16,115 nt of DNA from Pseudomonadota bacterium (GCA_018896355.1 JAHIMW010000012.1:1-16115), one strand, 5' to 3'. Counted from the first letter of the stretch, positions 1 to 9,739 are shown. Notes: generated by a model not told the origin, from the sequence alone. Numbers and translations: made by a program.

Positions 1-6
1 AAGGCC

Positions 7-75
7 GACGAAGCAATCCCATAACCATTCGATAAACCATGAGATTGCTTCGTCGCTCCGCTCCTCGCAATGACA
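7..75. repeat. Dispersed palindromic intergenic repeat
   Basis: GACGAAGCAATC (7-18) is repeated inverted as GATTGCTTCGTC (43-54), a perfect 12-base inverted repeat with a 24-base spacer. The right arm runs on into CGCTCCGCTCCTCGCAATGA (55-74). I recognise this right-hand motif as a common dispersed intergenic repeat in many environmental bacterial genomes. It is non-coding and probably a small miniature element. It may continue to the left of the window. Confidence 0.7.
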
Positions 76-99
76 GGAACTGCAGGAATTCAAAGCCAT

Positions 100-160
100 G
101 TAGGGTGCGTCTTGACGCACCATTTGTTTCGGTGCGTTACGCTTCGCGAATGCACCCTAC
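100..160. repeat. Cloverleaf palindromic repeat, copy 1
   Basis: The outer inverted repeat GTAGGGTGC (100-108) / GCACCCTAC (152-160) encloses an inner hairpin, GGTGCGT (104-110) / ACGCACC (115-121), and a second GGTGCGTTA-type arm from 131. The same design occurs at 2638-2704 and 4861-4943. It is a mobile-type dispersed palindrome with no coding content; folded, it would give a cruciform or cloverleaf. Confidence 0.85.
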
Positions 161-235
161 GTCTTTCAGAAACCGGAGGCGTTGAATGGCGGTTTGCATC
201 TGAAAAACGGTTTTTTCATGGTTCCAAAATATTTC

Positions 236-263
236 TTGACATCTTTGCTCGTCTTGATATAGA
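236..263 (+). promoter_or_regulatory. Candidate sigma-70 promoter for acs
   Basis: TTGACA (236-241, perfect -35) is followed after 16 bases by TATAGA (258-263; 4 of 6 to TATAAT). This would start transcription near 270, giving a leader of about 260 bases before acs. The spacing is one base short of ideal. The palindrome at 278-296 lies just downstream, where a repressor could block the promoter. Confidence 0.45.
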
Positions 264-277
264 GCAAACACGAAACG

Positions 278-296
278 ATATGACCTTTGGTCATAT
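278..296. promoter_or_regulatory. Operator-like inverted repeat upstream of acs
   Basis: ATATGACC (278-285), TTT, GGTCATAT (289-296) is a perfect 8-base inverted repeat with a 3-base spacer. It starts about 15 bases after the candidate -10 box. Its size and symmetry fit a homodimeric regulator such as a TetR or GntR protein; the regulator cannot be named from the sequence. It differs from the dispersed repeats nearby in being short, AT-edged and single-copy here. Confidence 0.45.
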
Positions 297-533
297 AGTG
301 ACCGCCGTTCATAATCGGCGGCGTCTCTTGAGATGTTCAGAATTTGTTCCCTGGTTTGAATATACTCCGCAGCGGCAGTCTTGGCGCTCTCACAAAAAGT
401 CGATCTTCCCGCGCAAGCCTGTCTTCGCTACCCGGTCCGACCAGGGGAGGGACTTTGGGCATGACTGGGGAAAGACTTCTCCGGGTTTTAAAGAACAGAA
501 CACTCATCTGACGGAAATCTTTGAGAGGTCGCC

Positions 534-2513
<1,980 letters not shown>

Positions 2514-2609
2514 AAAAAGCTTTTCCTTTCACCGTTTCGGATGTATAAATAGATTCTTTTACGGCAGGGTGAACGTCGTCGCTCTCGTAAAAAAGTCCCT
2601 CAAACGGTC

Positions 2610-2629
2610 ATACCGGCGAAAGCCGGTAT
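2610..2629. repeat. Short dispersed hairpin (GAAA loop)
   Basis: ATACCGGC (2610-2617) GAAA GCCGGTAT (2622-2629) is a perfect 8-base stem closed by a GNRA-type tetraloop. With its flanks (GTC before, CCA after) it matches a very common dispersed hairpin of the form TC-AT-CCGGCGAAAGCCGG. It lies about 100 bases after the acs stop, so it could act as a transcript-end or mRNA-protecting structure. No T-run follows, so it is not a standard terminator. Confidence 0.7.
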
Positions 2630-2637
2630 CCAGCGAT

Positions 2638-2704
2638 GTAGGGTGCGTTAGGCGGGAGCCGTAACGCACCAATAAAAGGAGCGGTGCGTCAAGACGCACC
2701 CTAC
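2638..2704. repeat. Cloverleaf palindromic repeat, copy 2
   Basis: The outer arms are GTAGGGTGC (2638-2646) and GCACCCTAC (2696-2704). Inside are two hairpins: GGTGCGTTA (2642-2650) / TAACGCACC (2662-2670), and GGTGCGT (2683-2689) / ACGCACC (2694-2700). It has the same architecture as copies 1 and 3, and sits in the 293-base acs-etfB gap. Confidence 0.87.
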
Positions 2705-2747
2705 ACAAGTGAGGTCAGAGACATTTTTGGGTGGATGCACAGGCGCC

Positions 2748-2772
2748 GGGGACAGATTTGAAATCTGTCCCC
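2748..2772. repeat. Palindrome upstream of etfB
   Basis: GGGGACAGATTT (2748-2759) and AAATCTGTCCCC (2761-2772) are perfect 12-base arms around a single G. I recognise the GGGGACAGATTT unit as a dispersed intergenic palindrome. It ends about 21 bases before the etfB ribosome binding site (around 2794-2803), so it will lie in the 5' leader if the gene is transcribed from further upstream. Confidence 0.72.
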
Positions 2773-2806
2773 AGGTGAGCCATGCGCATCCGGAAAGGAG
2801 GGGAAG

Positions 2807-3577
2807 GTGAATATCGTTGCATGTGTCAAACAGGTTCCGGATACAGAGGCTCAGATCAAGGTAAAGCCGGACGGCTCGGGGATCGAGGAGGGCGGCATCA
2901 AGTGGGTCATGAATACCTATGACGAGTTCGGCGTGGAAGAGGCCCTGCGATTGAAGGAGAAAAACGGCGGCGAGGTGACCATCGTCACCGTCGGACCGGC
3001 GCGGGCGATGGAGACGATCCGGACCGCCCTTGCGATGGGCGCCGACAAGGGGATCCACATCTGCGATCCGGCGTTCGACGGCGCGGACGCGTATGCCACG
3101 GCCTCCGCGCTGGCGGCGGCGATCAAGGGGATTCCCCATGATATCATTTTCTGCGGCCAGCGGGCGATCGACGACGACTCCGGGCAGGTCGGCGCGGTTC
3201 TGGCCGAGCTCCTGGGGATTCCCCAGGTGACCGTGATCACGAAACTGGAGTTTGCAGGCGGCGCCATCAAGGCGATCCGGCCGATCGAAGGCGCCCAGCT
3301 GCTGATCGAATGTCCGCTTCCCTGTCTGGTGACCGCGCAGAAAGGGTTGAACGAGCCCCGTTACGCGTCGCTCCCCGGGATCATGAAAGCCAAGAAGAAA
3401 CCGGTCGATGTGAAGGACGCCGCCGCACTCGGCGTCACCGTTACCGCCAACGCAAAGGTTGCGAAATTTATTCCGCCTCCGGCGAGGGCCGCGGGGAAGA
3501 TCATCTGCGGCGACGACCCGGCGATGAAGGCCGCGGAGCTGGCGAGGCTGCTTCGGGAAGAGGCGAAGGTCATCTAA
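2807..3577 (+). CDS. etfB: Electron transfer flavoprotein, beta subunit
   Basis: A 256-residue EtfB, normal in length for the family. It pairs with EtfA to carry electrons from acyl-CoA dehydrogenases to a membrane acceptor. Visible family marks are the N-terminal MNIVACVKQVPDTEA, the nucleotide-binding stretch CGQRAIDDDSGQVG (116-129), and the EtfB signature VTAQKGLNEPRYASLPG (175-191) followed by a Lys-rich run. The start is GTG at 2807, with a strong AAAGGAGGGG site at 2794-2803; no ATG fits better. It is followed by etfA after a 154-base gap largely filled by a palindromic element, so the two genes are not tightly coupled. The sequence does not let me decide between a bifurcating and a simple electron-carrying EtfB. 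Confidence 0.95.
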   Translation: MNIVACVKQVPDTEAQIKVKPDGSGIEEGGIKWVMNTYDEFGVEEALRLKEKNGGEVTIVTVGPARAMETIRTALAMGADKGIHICDPAFDGADAYATASALAAAIKGIPHDIIFCGQRAIDDDSGQVGAVLAELLGIPQVTVITKLEFAGGAIKAIRPIEGAQLLIECPLPCLVTAQKGLNEPRYASLPGIMKAKKKPVDVKDAAALGVTVTANAKVAKFIPPPARAAGKIICGDDPAMKAAELARLLREEAKVI

Positions 3578-3578
3578 T

Positions 3579-3701
3579 GCGACTTCGGAAAAAATCCATA
3601 GGCTGCGTTGCGCTTCCCCCTGCGTCGTTGCGGCGTACGGAACAGTACGCCTCACTCCTCGGTGTCGCGCGCCTTGCCTCTGGAGCTTTTTGCGAAGTCG
3701 C
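3579..3701. repeat. 123-base palindromic element between etfB and etfA
   Basis: The terminal arms GCGACTTCG (3579-3587) and CGAAGTCGC (3693-3701) bracket a long imperfect palindrome. Its centre is GGCGTAC (3632-3638), GGAACA, GTACGCC (3645-3651). Paired segments continue outward (GCTGCGTTGCGC against GCGCGCCTTGC). It begins 2 bases after the etfB stop codon and ends 30 bases before the etfA start. It has no coding content and resembles a MITE or long REP-like repeat. Confidence 0.75.
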
Positions 3702-3731
3702 TCATCATGGGATTTGACGGAGGATATGGAT

Positions 3732-4709
3732 ATGGCAAAAGGGGTATGGATTGTTGCAGAACAGCGGGACGGGGCCTATCGCAAGATCACCTTCGAACTG
3801 GCCGGCACGGCCCGGAAGCTGGCGGACGTTCTTGGAGAAGAGGTGTGCGCCATCCTCTGCGGCGCTGGCGTCGAGGGGATCGCCGGGCAATTGGGAAAAT
3901 ATGGCGTGGACAAGGTCTTTGTGGCGGACTCTCCCGCCCTCGAACCCTACACAACGGACGCCCATGCGGCGGCGGTGGCCAAGGCGGTCAAGGAAAATGA
4001 TCCGGCCATCCTGCTTCTGGGCGCCTCCACCCAGGGGAAGGATCTCTCCTCCCGCCTCGTCGGGAAACTGGCGACCGGCCTGGCGACGGACTGCACGGAC
4101 GTGAAGATCGCCGACGGCAAACTGCTCGCGATCCGTCCGATGTATGCCGGGAAATGTTTCGGCGAGGTGGTCTTCTCCACCTTCCCGCAGATGGCCTCGC
4201 TGCGGCCGAACGTTTTTCCCGCGGTGGAAAACGCGAAGGCCGGCGTCGTCGTGAAGTTCGATCCCGCCCTCGACGCGGGTCAGCTCAAGACCAAGGTTCT
4301 GGAGGTGCAGAAGGATACGAGCGGCAAGGCCGATCTGACGGAGGCCAATGTCATCGTCTCCGGCGGGCGCGGCATGAAGGGTCCGGAAGGATACGCCATC
4401 ATTGAAGAACTGGCGGCCGTTTTCGGCGCCACCGTCGGCGCGTCCCGCGCGGCGGTCGATGCGGGATGGAGACCCCAGTCCGACCAGGTGGGACAGACCG
4501 GCAAGATCGTCTCTCCGAACCTCTATATCGCCTGTGGTATCTCCGGCGCCATTCAGCACCTGGCCGGGATGAGCTCCTCGAAGATCATCGTGGCCATCAA
4601 CAAGGATGCCGAGGCGCCCATCTTCACGAAGGCGGACTATGGCATCGTGGACGACCTGTTCAAGGTCGTTCCCGAATTCACCAAGGAGTGCAAAAAACTG
4701 CTTGCATGA
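3732..4709 (+). CDS. etfA: Electron transfer flavoprotein, alpha subunit
   Basis: A 325-residue EtfA, the FAD-binding partner of EtfB. The N-terminal half (MAKGVWIVAEQRDG...) is the Etf alpha/beta-type domain, with GKDLSSRLVGKLATGLATDC in its middle. The C-terminal FAD domain starts at SGGRG (210-214) and carries VGASRAAVDAGW, QVGQTGK and the EtfA signature LYIACGISGAIQHLAGM. I chose the ATG at 3732 because GGAGG at 3719-3723 then has an 8-base spacer. The ATG at 3726 would leave only 2 bases, and the upstream extension to 3690 lies partly in the palindromic element. With EtfB it forms the soluble electron carrier between beta-oxidation dehydrogenases and, most likely, the membrane oxidoreductase encoded next. 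Confidence 0.95.
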   Translation: MAKGVWIVAEQRDGAYRKITFELAGTARKLADVLGEEVCAILCGAGVEGIAGQLGKYGVDKVFVADSPALEPYTTDAHAAAVAKAVKENDPAILLLGASTQGKDLSSRLVGKLATGLATDCTDVKIADGKLLAIRPMYAGKCFGEVVFSTFPQMASLRPNVFPAVENAKAGVVVKFDPALDAGQLKTKVLEVQKDTSGKADLTEANVIVSGGRGMKGPEGYAIIEELAAVFGATVGASRAAVDAGWRPQSDQVGQTGKIVSPNLYIACGISGAIQHLAGMSSSKIIVAINKDAEAPIFTKADYGIVDDLFKVVPEFTKECKKLLA

Positions 4710-4713
4710 TGAT

Positions 4714-4766
4714 AAACCCCCCGACCCTCTATTCCAAAGAGGGTCATTTCCTTACAGAGGGGGTTT
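4714..4766 (+). terminator. Nested hairpin after etfA, likely transcript end
   Basis: The inner stem is GACCCTCT (4723-4730) / AGAGGGTC (4738-4745) with a 7-base loop. It sits inside an outer pair AAACCCCC (4714-4721) / GGGGGTTT (4759-4766). It starts 5 bases after the etfA stop codon. The inner stem is followed by ATTTCCTT rather than a clean T-run, so it may be an imperfect terminator or a 3'-end-stabilising structure. Confidence 0.5.
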
Positions 4767-4781
4767 CCCGATAAGGGAGAT

Positions 4782-4809
4782 CCCCTCCCTTTCAAGCAGA
4801 AGGGAAGGG
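4782..4809. repeat. Pyrimidine/purine-rich imperfect hairpin repeat
   Basis: CCCC-TCCCTT (4782-4791) pairs with AAGGGA-A-GGG (4800-4809) through a 6-base stem, a mismatch and 3 more pairs. It looks like a degenerate relative of the CCCTCCCCC/GGGGGAGGG hairpin embedded in the oxidoreductase gene (6113-6136), and is part of the 304-base gene-free gap after etfA. Confidence 0.5.
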
Positions 4810-4860
4810 TGAGGGAGATTGTGTGGGATGTCCGACGCGGACATAACGAAGGATGAAAAT

Positions 4861-4943
4861 GTAGGGTGGATTAGCGGAGCGTAATCCACCTTGATATCCG
4901 GCGCCTTTACGGTGCGTTACGGCATTCGCCTAACGCACCCTAC
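4861..4943. repeat. Cloverleaf palindromic repeat, copy 3 (hybrid arms)
   Basis: The outer arms are GTAGGGTG (4861-4868) and CACCCTAC (4936-4943). Inner hairpin 1 is GGTGGATTA (4865-4873) / TAATCCACC (4882-4890). Inner hairpin 2 is GGTGCGTTA (4911-4919) / TAACGCACC (4931-4939). Unlike copies 1 and 2, the two arms carry different stem sequences (GGTGGATTA versus GGTGCGTTA), each still fully base-paired, which indicates compensatory change or recombination between two element subtypes. Confidence 0.87.
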
Positions 4944-4972
4944 ATTCAGCTCGACACACAGAATATTACTTT

Positions 4973-4986
4973 TGACGAGGTCGTCA
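4973..4986. promoter_or_regulatory. Small palindrome upstream of the oxidoreductase gene
   Basis: TGACGA (4973-4978) GG TCGTCA (4981-4986) is a perfect 6-base inverted repeat. It overlaps TTGACG (4972-4977), a fair -35 box; no good -10 lies at the right distance (TCAATA at 4995-5000 is poor). It could be an operator or a minor hairpin. Evidence is weak. Confidence 0.25.
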
Positions 4987-5013
4987 TTTATAGCTCAATA
5001 AAACGGAGGGGGT

Positions 5014-7287
5014 ATGGAGCAGAGCCCATTTACGGTCGGAAACGAAGGGCGGCAGGTCTTCTGGAATGCCGATTATTTTGAACCCTTTCTCTTTCTCTTT
5101 ACCGCGGTTGCCCTCGCCATCTTCGCCTACGGCGTCTACCGGCGGTGGCAGCTTTGGGTCGCGCTCGGCAAGCCGGAGAGACGGATGGACCACCTCCGGG
5201 AGCGGATCCGGTCGCTTCTGGTGAACGGGCTCGTCCAGTGGAAGACCTTCCGGGAACCCTATCCCGGCATCATGCACGGGCTGATCTTTTTCGGGTTTTT
5301 TGTGCTGATCTTCGGGGCGGCGTTCGACGCCGCCGAGTTTCACATCGCGGAGCCGCTCGGGTGGGCATTCCTCCGGGGGACGGTCTATATCGTCTTTTCC
5401 TTCCTGATGGACCTCTTCGGCCTGGCCGTCCTGATCGGCGTGCTGCTGGCGATTTACCGGCGTTACGTCCAGCGGCCCGACCGCCTCGGTTATCAGGGAA
5501 AGCCGGACAACACCCCGGACGACGCAATCGCGCTCTCCCTTATCCTCGGGATCATAGTGACCGGCTTCATCATCGAGGCGCTCCGTATCCGCGTAACCAA
5601 CCCCCCCTGGGAAGTATGGTCCTTCGGCGGCTGGTTTCTGGCCAAGGGTTTCGCCGGCGTCGATCCCGGGACGGTGAAGATCCTCCACAAGCTGTTCTGG
5701 TGGACCCACACGTTTTTGGCGCTCGGCTTCATCGCCTATATTCCGTACTCCCGCCTGATCCATATGATCACGACGCCGGCCAACCACTTCATGGCCTCGC
5801 TGCAACCGGTGGGGGCGATCGAACCGATCCGGGATTTCGAGACGGCGGAATCCTTCGGCGTCGGAAAGTTAGAGGAGTTCACCAACAAGCAGATCTTCGA
5901 CGCGGACGCCTGTACGCGCTGCGGGCGCTGCCAGGACGGCTGCCCGGCCTACCTCTCCGGGAAGCCGCTATCGCCGAAGAAACTGATCCAGGATCTGAAG
6001 AACTACTGGCTCGAACAGGCGCCCGCGGCCATTGCGGCAAAGAGGACGGCGGGGTGCGCTGCCAATGAGACGGAGGGGAAGGCTGCTGAACCCGACCCCA
6101 CCCCCACCCCAACCCTCCCCCGTCAAAGGGGGAGGGAATCGGATGTGAACCTCCTGCGCCGGGCGCTTGCGCGGGTGGATGCCTGGGTCGATAACGCGGT
6201 CCGGGGCACGACAACGGAGTCGGCGCCGGCTGAGAAGGCGTTGATCGGCGGAGCGATCGACCTTCACGAGCTGTGGGCCTGCACGAACTGCCTCTACTGC
6301 CAGGAGAACTGCTCCGCCTCGATCGAGCATGTTCCGAAGATCATCGGAATGCGGCAGTACAAGGTTCTCACCGAGGCCGATTTCGCGCCGGAACTCCAGC
6401 TCACCTTCCGGAACATCGAGAACAACTCCAACCCCTGGGGGATCGGTTCCCACCTCCGGGCGGACTGGGCGAAGGAGCTCGGGATTCCGACGCTTGCCGA
6501 AGATCCGAGCGTCGAGTACCTCTTCTATGTGGGCTGCGCCGGATCGTTTGACGACCGCGGAAAGAAGGTCTCCACGGCCTTCGCCAAGATCCTGAAGGCG
6601 GCGGGGGTGAGCTTCGGCATTTTGGGGACGGAGGAGGGGTGCTGCGGCGATTCCGCGATGCGGGGCGGCAACGAATACCTCTACCAGACGCTGGCCCAGG
6701 CGAACATCGAGGTGATGAAGGGCTACAACGTGAAGAAGATCATCGCCACCTGTCCCCACGGCTACAATGCGCTGAAGAAGGACTACCCCCATTTCGGCGG
6801 GGAGTTCGAGGTTTTGCACCACACGGAGATCATCGCCGATCTGATCGCCCGGGGCAGGATCGTCCTCAAGAAACCGGTGGCGGGGCTCTTCACCTACCAC
6901 GACTCCTGCTTCCTCGGACGCTACAACGGGATCTATAATCAGCCCCGGAATATCCTGAAGGCCGTTCCCGGACTGAAACTGACGGAGATGGAGCGCAACC
7001 TTGCCAAGAGCTTCTGCTGCGGCGCCGGCGGGGCGAGGATGTGGATGGAGGAGGATATCGGCGAGCGGATCAACAACATGCGGACCGATCAGGCGATCGC
7101 CACGGGGGCCGCAACGGTCGCGGTGGGCTGTCCCTTCTGTCTCACCATGCTCTCCGACGGAATCAAGGACCGCGGCAAGCAGGAGGGGATGGCCGCCCTC
7201 GACATCGCCGAGATCGTCTGGAAGTCGATGGACCTGGAGGAGGAAAAGCCGCCGGTGGATGTTTGCGCGACGCCGTCGGCCCCCTGA
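5014..7287 (+). CDS. Membrane Fe-S oxidoreductase, probable EtfAB:menaquinone oxidoreductase
   Basis: This 757-residue protein fuses a cytochrome-b-like membrane domain to an HdrD-like Fe-S domain. Five hydrophobic segments lie near residues 23-43, 86-107, 123-147, 171-191 and 226-245, with His 88, 232 and 250 as possible heme ligands. Two 4Fe-4S motifs follow (Cys 300/303/306/310 and 423/426/429/433), then two cysteine-rich CCG domains (Cys 508, 543-544, 580 and Cys 632, 668-669, 706, 709). This architecture is known for membrane oxidoreductases that move electrons between EtfAB and menaquinone in syntrophic and anaerobic fatty-acid oxidisers, and etfBA directly upstream supports that role. 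The start has GGAGGGGG 3 bases upstream of the ATG. Residues 360-376, between the two cluster motifs, are encoded by an in-frame repeat element, and the motifs are 113 residues apart. Confidence 0.88.
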   Translation: MEQSPFTVGNEGRQVFWNADYFEPFLFLFTAVALAIFAYGVYRRWQLWVALGKPERRMDHLRERIRSLLVNGLVQWKTFREPYPGIMHGLIFFGFFVLIFGAAFDAAEFHIAEPLGWAFLRGTVYIVFSFLMDLFGLAVLIGVLLAIYRRYVQRPDRLGYQGKPDNTPDDAIALSLILGIIVTGFIIEALRIRVTNPPWEVWSFGGWFLAKGFAGVDPGTVKILHKLFWWTHTFLALGFIAYIPYSRLIHMITTPANHFMASLQPVGAIEPIRDFETAESFGVGKLEEFTNKQIFDADACTRCGRCQDGCPAYLSGKPLSPKKLIQDLKNYWLEQAPAAIAAKRTAGCAANETEGKAAEPDPTPTPTLPRQRGRESDVNLLRRALARVDAWVDNAVRGTTTESAPAEKALIGGAIDLHELWACTNCLYCQENCSASIEHVPKIIGMRQYKVLTEADFAPELQLTFRNIENNSNPWGIGSHLRADWAKELGIPTLAEDPSVEYLFYVGCAGSFDDRGKKVSTAFAKILKAAGVSFGILGTEEGCCGDSAMRGGNEYLYQTLAQANIEVMKGYNVKKIIATCPHGYNALKKDYPHFGGEFEVLHHTEIIADLIARGRIVLKKPVAGLFTYHDSCFLGRYNGIYNQPRNILKAVPGLKLTEMERNLAKSFCCGAGGARMWMEEDIGERINNMRTDQAIATGAATVAVGCPFCLTMLSDGIKDRGKQEGMAALDIAEIVWKSMDLEEEKPPVDVCATPSAP
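6113..6136. repeat. In-frame palindromic repeat inside the oxidoreductase gene
   Basis: CCCTCCCCC (6113-6121), GTCAAA, GGGGGAGGG (6128-6136) is a perfect 9-base hairpin. It is preceded by a C-rich tract from 6091 (alternating CCC and ACC codons). This is a widespread dispersed intergenic repeat, but here it lies within a coding frame and encodes the low-complexity stretch PDPTPTPTLPRQRGRES (residues 360-376). The reading frame stays open on both sides, and the insertion falls in a linker between Fe-S motifs. Confidence 0.8.
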
Positions 7288-7289
7288 CC

Positions 7290-7391
7290 ACAAGGCTGCT
7301 TCATCGGCAGGTCAATCATGAAAAGGGAGCTAAGGTTGGGCCGCTTGAGCACGAATTTGAAGAAAGCCTGGAAACCTTTCTCGGCCTCCAT
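7290..7391 (-). pseudogene. Possible truncated reading frame after the ligase gene
   Basis: Eight bases after the ligase stop codon an ATG (7391-7389) opens a frame beginning MEAEKGFQAFFKFVLKRP. It looks like ordinary protein for about 33 codons (mixed hydrophobic and charged residues, codon choice like the neighbouring minus-strand genes). It then runs into sequence antisense to the end of the oxidoreductase gene (about 7287), where it becomes an uninformative shadow and stops near 7089. The ribosome binding site is weak (GAGG 15 bases upstream). It may be the remnant of an operon gene cut at the block boundary, or chance. No family is recognised. Confidence 0.25.
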
Positions 7392-7398
7392 GCGGTCT

Positions 7399-9000
7399 TC
7401 ATTTTTCCTCGTATAATTCCTTAATCTTCTTTTTATCTACCTTGCCGGTGGCGGCGCGCGGCATATCCGCCACAAAGACAACCTTTCTCGGCTTCTTGAA
7501 AGCGCCCAGCACCTTGCCCACGTGGTCGATGATCTCAGCCTCGCTGGCCTTCGCGCCCGGTTTCATCTGGATGACGGCTTTGGGCGTCTGCCCCCACTGC
7601 GGATGTTTAGCCTTGACGACGGCCACATCGGCCACGCCGGGGTAGCCGAAGATGGCACGCTCGACCTCGGAGGGGTAGATGTTCTCGCCGCCGCTGATGA
7701 TCATATCATCCACCCTTCCCAGCACATAGAAGAAGCCATCCTCGTCATATTTTCCCAGGTCGCCGGTGTAAATCCAGTCGCCGCGGAATTTCCTGGGTTC
7801 CTCCTCAGGCCTGTTCCAGTAACCTGAGGCTCCGGTGGGTTCGCGCCGGATGATAATCTGCCCTGCCTCCTCGGCCTTTACCTCCCTGTCCTCCGCATCG
7901 ATGACCTTGACCTCGACGAAGGTGGTGGGCTTGCCAATGCACTCGCTGGCACGGCTGAGCGTGGGGTCGTCCATGGTTTTGGCATACCAATTAAGACCCG
8001 TGGCCCCTGTTTCGGAGAGCCCGTAGCCGCTGACATAGCTGATGCCGCGCTTCATGAAGGCCTGCTTGAGTTCGGCAGGCTGCGGCTCCCCGCCGCCGTT
8101 GACCATGCGCAGCGACTTCACGTATTTCTCCCAGCCCGGAACCTGAATGGTCATTTTAAGCTGGGTGGCGATGCCGAAAAAGAAAGTCACCTTGTATTTT
8201 TTGATAATCTCCAGGCTGGACTGCGCCGTCCAGTTGTTGAGCATGATGATGGTACCGTTGACCATCAGTGTGTACATATTAAAGCAGGTCACGCCGCCGG
8301 CGTGGAACATGGGCGGCGCGCCCAAATAAACGTCGTCGCGGTTAAGCGCCACCGAGGCGCCGTTGGCAAGGTTGGCGAAGAACATACACTTGTGCGACAG
8401 CTTCACGCCCTTGGGCCGGCCGGTGGTGCCGGCTGTGAAAATGATCACGGCTATCTCGCCTGGTTTGCTCTTTATGCCCGGTTCCCTGGTCGATGCTCCT
8501 TTAACAAAGGCGTCATAGCTTGTGGAACCCTTTACCTTCGCTCCCCCCACCTCCACCAATGTCAGGGGATAGATATCTTTGCTGATGACCTCGCTTACCA
8601 TGGCGGCGTACCCGGAATCGTACAGCAGGATCTTTGCGTCAATGTCCTTGATCATGAAGCGTATCTCTTCGGCGGAAAGGCGGAAATTGGCCGGCGTGTA
8701 AATGGCCCCTGTTTTGAGGCAGGCCAGCATGGCATCCAGTATCTCTACGCGGTTGGGCAGCAGCACAAAGACGCGGTCACCCTTGCGCACTCCGGCCCGC
8801 CTGAGAGCGTCAGCCAGTCGGTTGACCCGCAGGTTAAGCTGGGCGTAGGTGTATTTCCTGTCCTTGCCCTTGCCGCGGACCTCGATTACGGCCACCTTAT
8901 TGGACAAGCCGGAAAGCGTGGCGTTCTTTGCGATGACGTTCGCCACATTAAATACGGTATCTGAAGCGGGATAGGTTGACGATATGACCTTTTTCGCCAT
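7399..9000 (-). CDS. Acyl-CoA ligase (AMP-forming, ANL family)
   Basis: This 533-residue cytoplasmic enzyme would activate a carboxylic acid with ATP and CoA. It shows the P-loop FTAGTTGRPKG (188-198), YGLSETGATG (326-335), YTGD (411-414), the hinge GRVDD (428-432), GGENIYP (437-443) and the catalytic Lys in ATGKVDKKK (Lys 520). This is the general fatty-acid or aromatic-acid CoA ligase type, clearly different from Acs at 534. The ATG at 9000 is preferred: it has GGAGG 7 bases upstream and lies 31 bases after the LivF stop, whereas extension to 9171 would overlap livF by 140 bases. It is the last intact gene of the ABC-importer operon, so its substrate is probably what the importer brings in. 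The specific acid cannot be deduced. Confidence 0.9.
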   Translation of the reverse strand: MAKKVISSTYPASDTVFNVANVIAKNATLSGLSNKVAVIEVRGKGKDRKYTYAQLNLRVNRLADALRRAGVRKGDRVFVLLPNRVEILDAMLACLKTGAIYTPANFRLSAEEIRFMIKDIDAKILLYDSGYAAMVSEVISKDIYPLTLVEVGGAKVKGSTSYDAFVKGASTREPGIKSKPGEIAVIIFTAGTTGRPKGVKLSHKCMFFANLANGASVALNRDDVYLGAPPMFHAGGVTCFNMYTLMVNGTIIMLNNWTAQSSLEIIKKYKVTFFFGIATQLKMTIQVPGWEKYVKSLRMVNGGGEPQPAELKQAFMKRGISYVSGYGLSETGATGLNWYAKTMDDPTLSRASECIGKPTTFVEVKVIDAEDREVKAEEAGQIIIRREPTGASGYWNRPEEEPRKFRGDWIYTGDLGKYDEDGFFYVLGRVDDMIISGGENIYPSEVERAIFGYPGVADVAVVKAKHPQWGQTPKAVIQMKPGAKASEAEIIDHVGKVLGAFKKPRKVVFVADMPRAATGKVDKKKIKELYEEK

Positions 9001-9031
9001 GACGAAACCTCCGTAAATATAGTAACAGCCT

Positions 9032-9738
<707 letters not shown>

Positions 9739-9739
<1 letters not shown>

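Larger units (their letters stand above)
164..533 (+). other. Upstream region of acs
   Basis: This stretch of about 370 bases has no credible gene. It holds a candidate promoter (236-263), an operator-like palindrome (278-296) and a small CCGCCG/CGGCGG hairpin (302-307 / 316-321). An unremarkable leader of about 200 bases follows. GAGAGG at 523-528 is the acs ribosome binding site, 5 bases before the ATG. An open frame crosses the stretch from 70 but starts inside repeats and has no recognisable protein features. Confidence 0.5.

Noticed and set aside
2648..3655. Open frame of 335 codons antisense to etfB
   Set aside because: It is a mirror frame of a well-supported gene, with both ends in palindromic repeats.
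3690..3731. Upstream starts for etfA (TTG at 3690, ATG at 3726)
   Set aside because: The first lies in the palindromic element; the second has only 2 bases between GGAGG and the start codon. ATG at 3732 has normal spacing and a normal EtfA N-terminus.
3705..4559. Open frame of 284 codons antisense to etfA
   Set aside because: It is a mirror frame of etfA with no start signal and no recognisable motif.
5968..7293. Open frame of 441 codons antisense to the Fe-S oxidoreductase
   Set aside because: It is fully antisense to a gene with clear conserved motifs; long mirror frames are expected in high-G+C coding DNA. The peptide is Arg/His/Asp-rich with no domain.
8302..8964. Open frame of 220 codons antisense to the acyl-CoA ligase
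   Set aside because: It lies wholly inside the ligase gene in the opposite direction and shows no family features.
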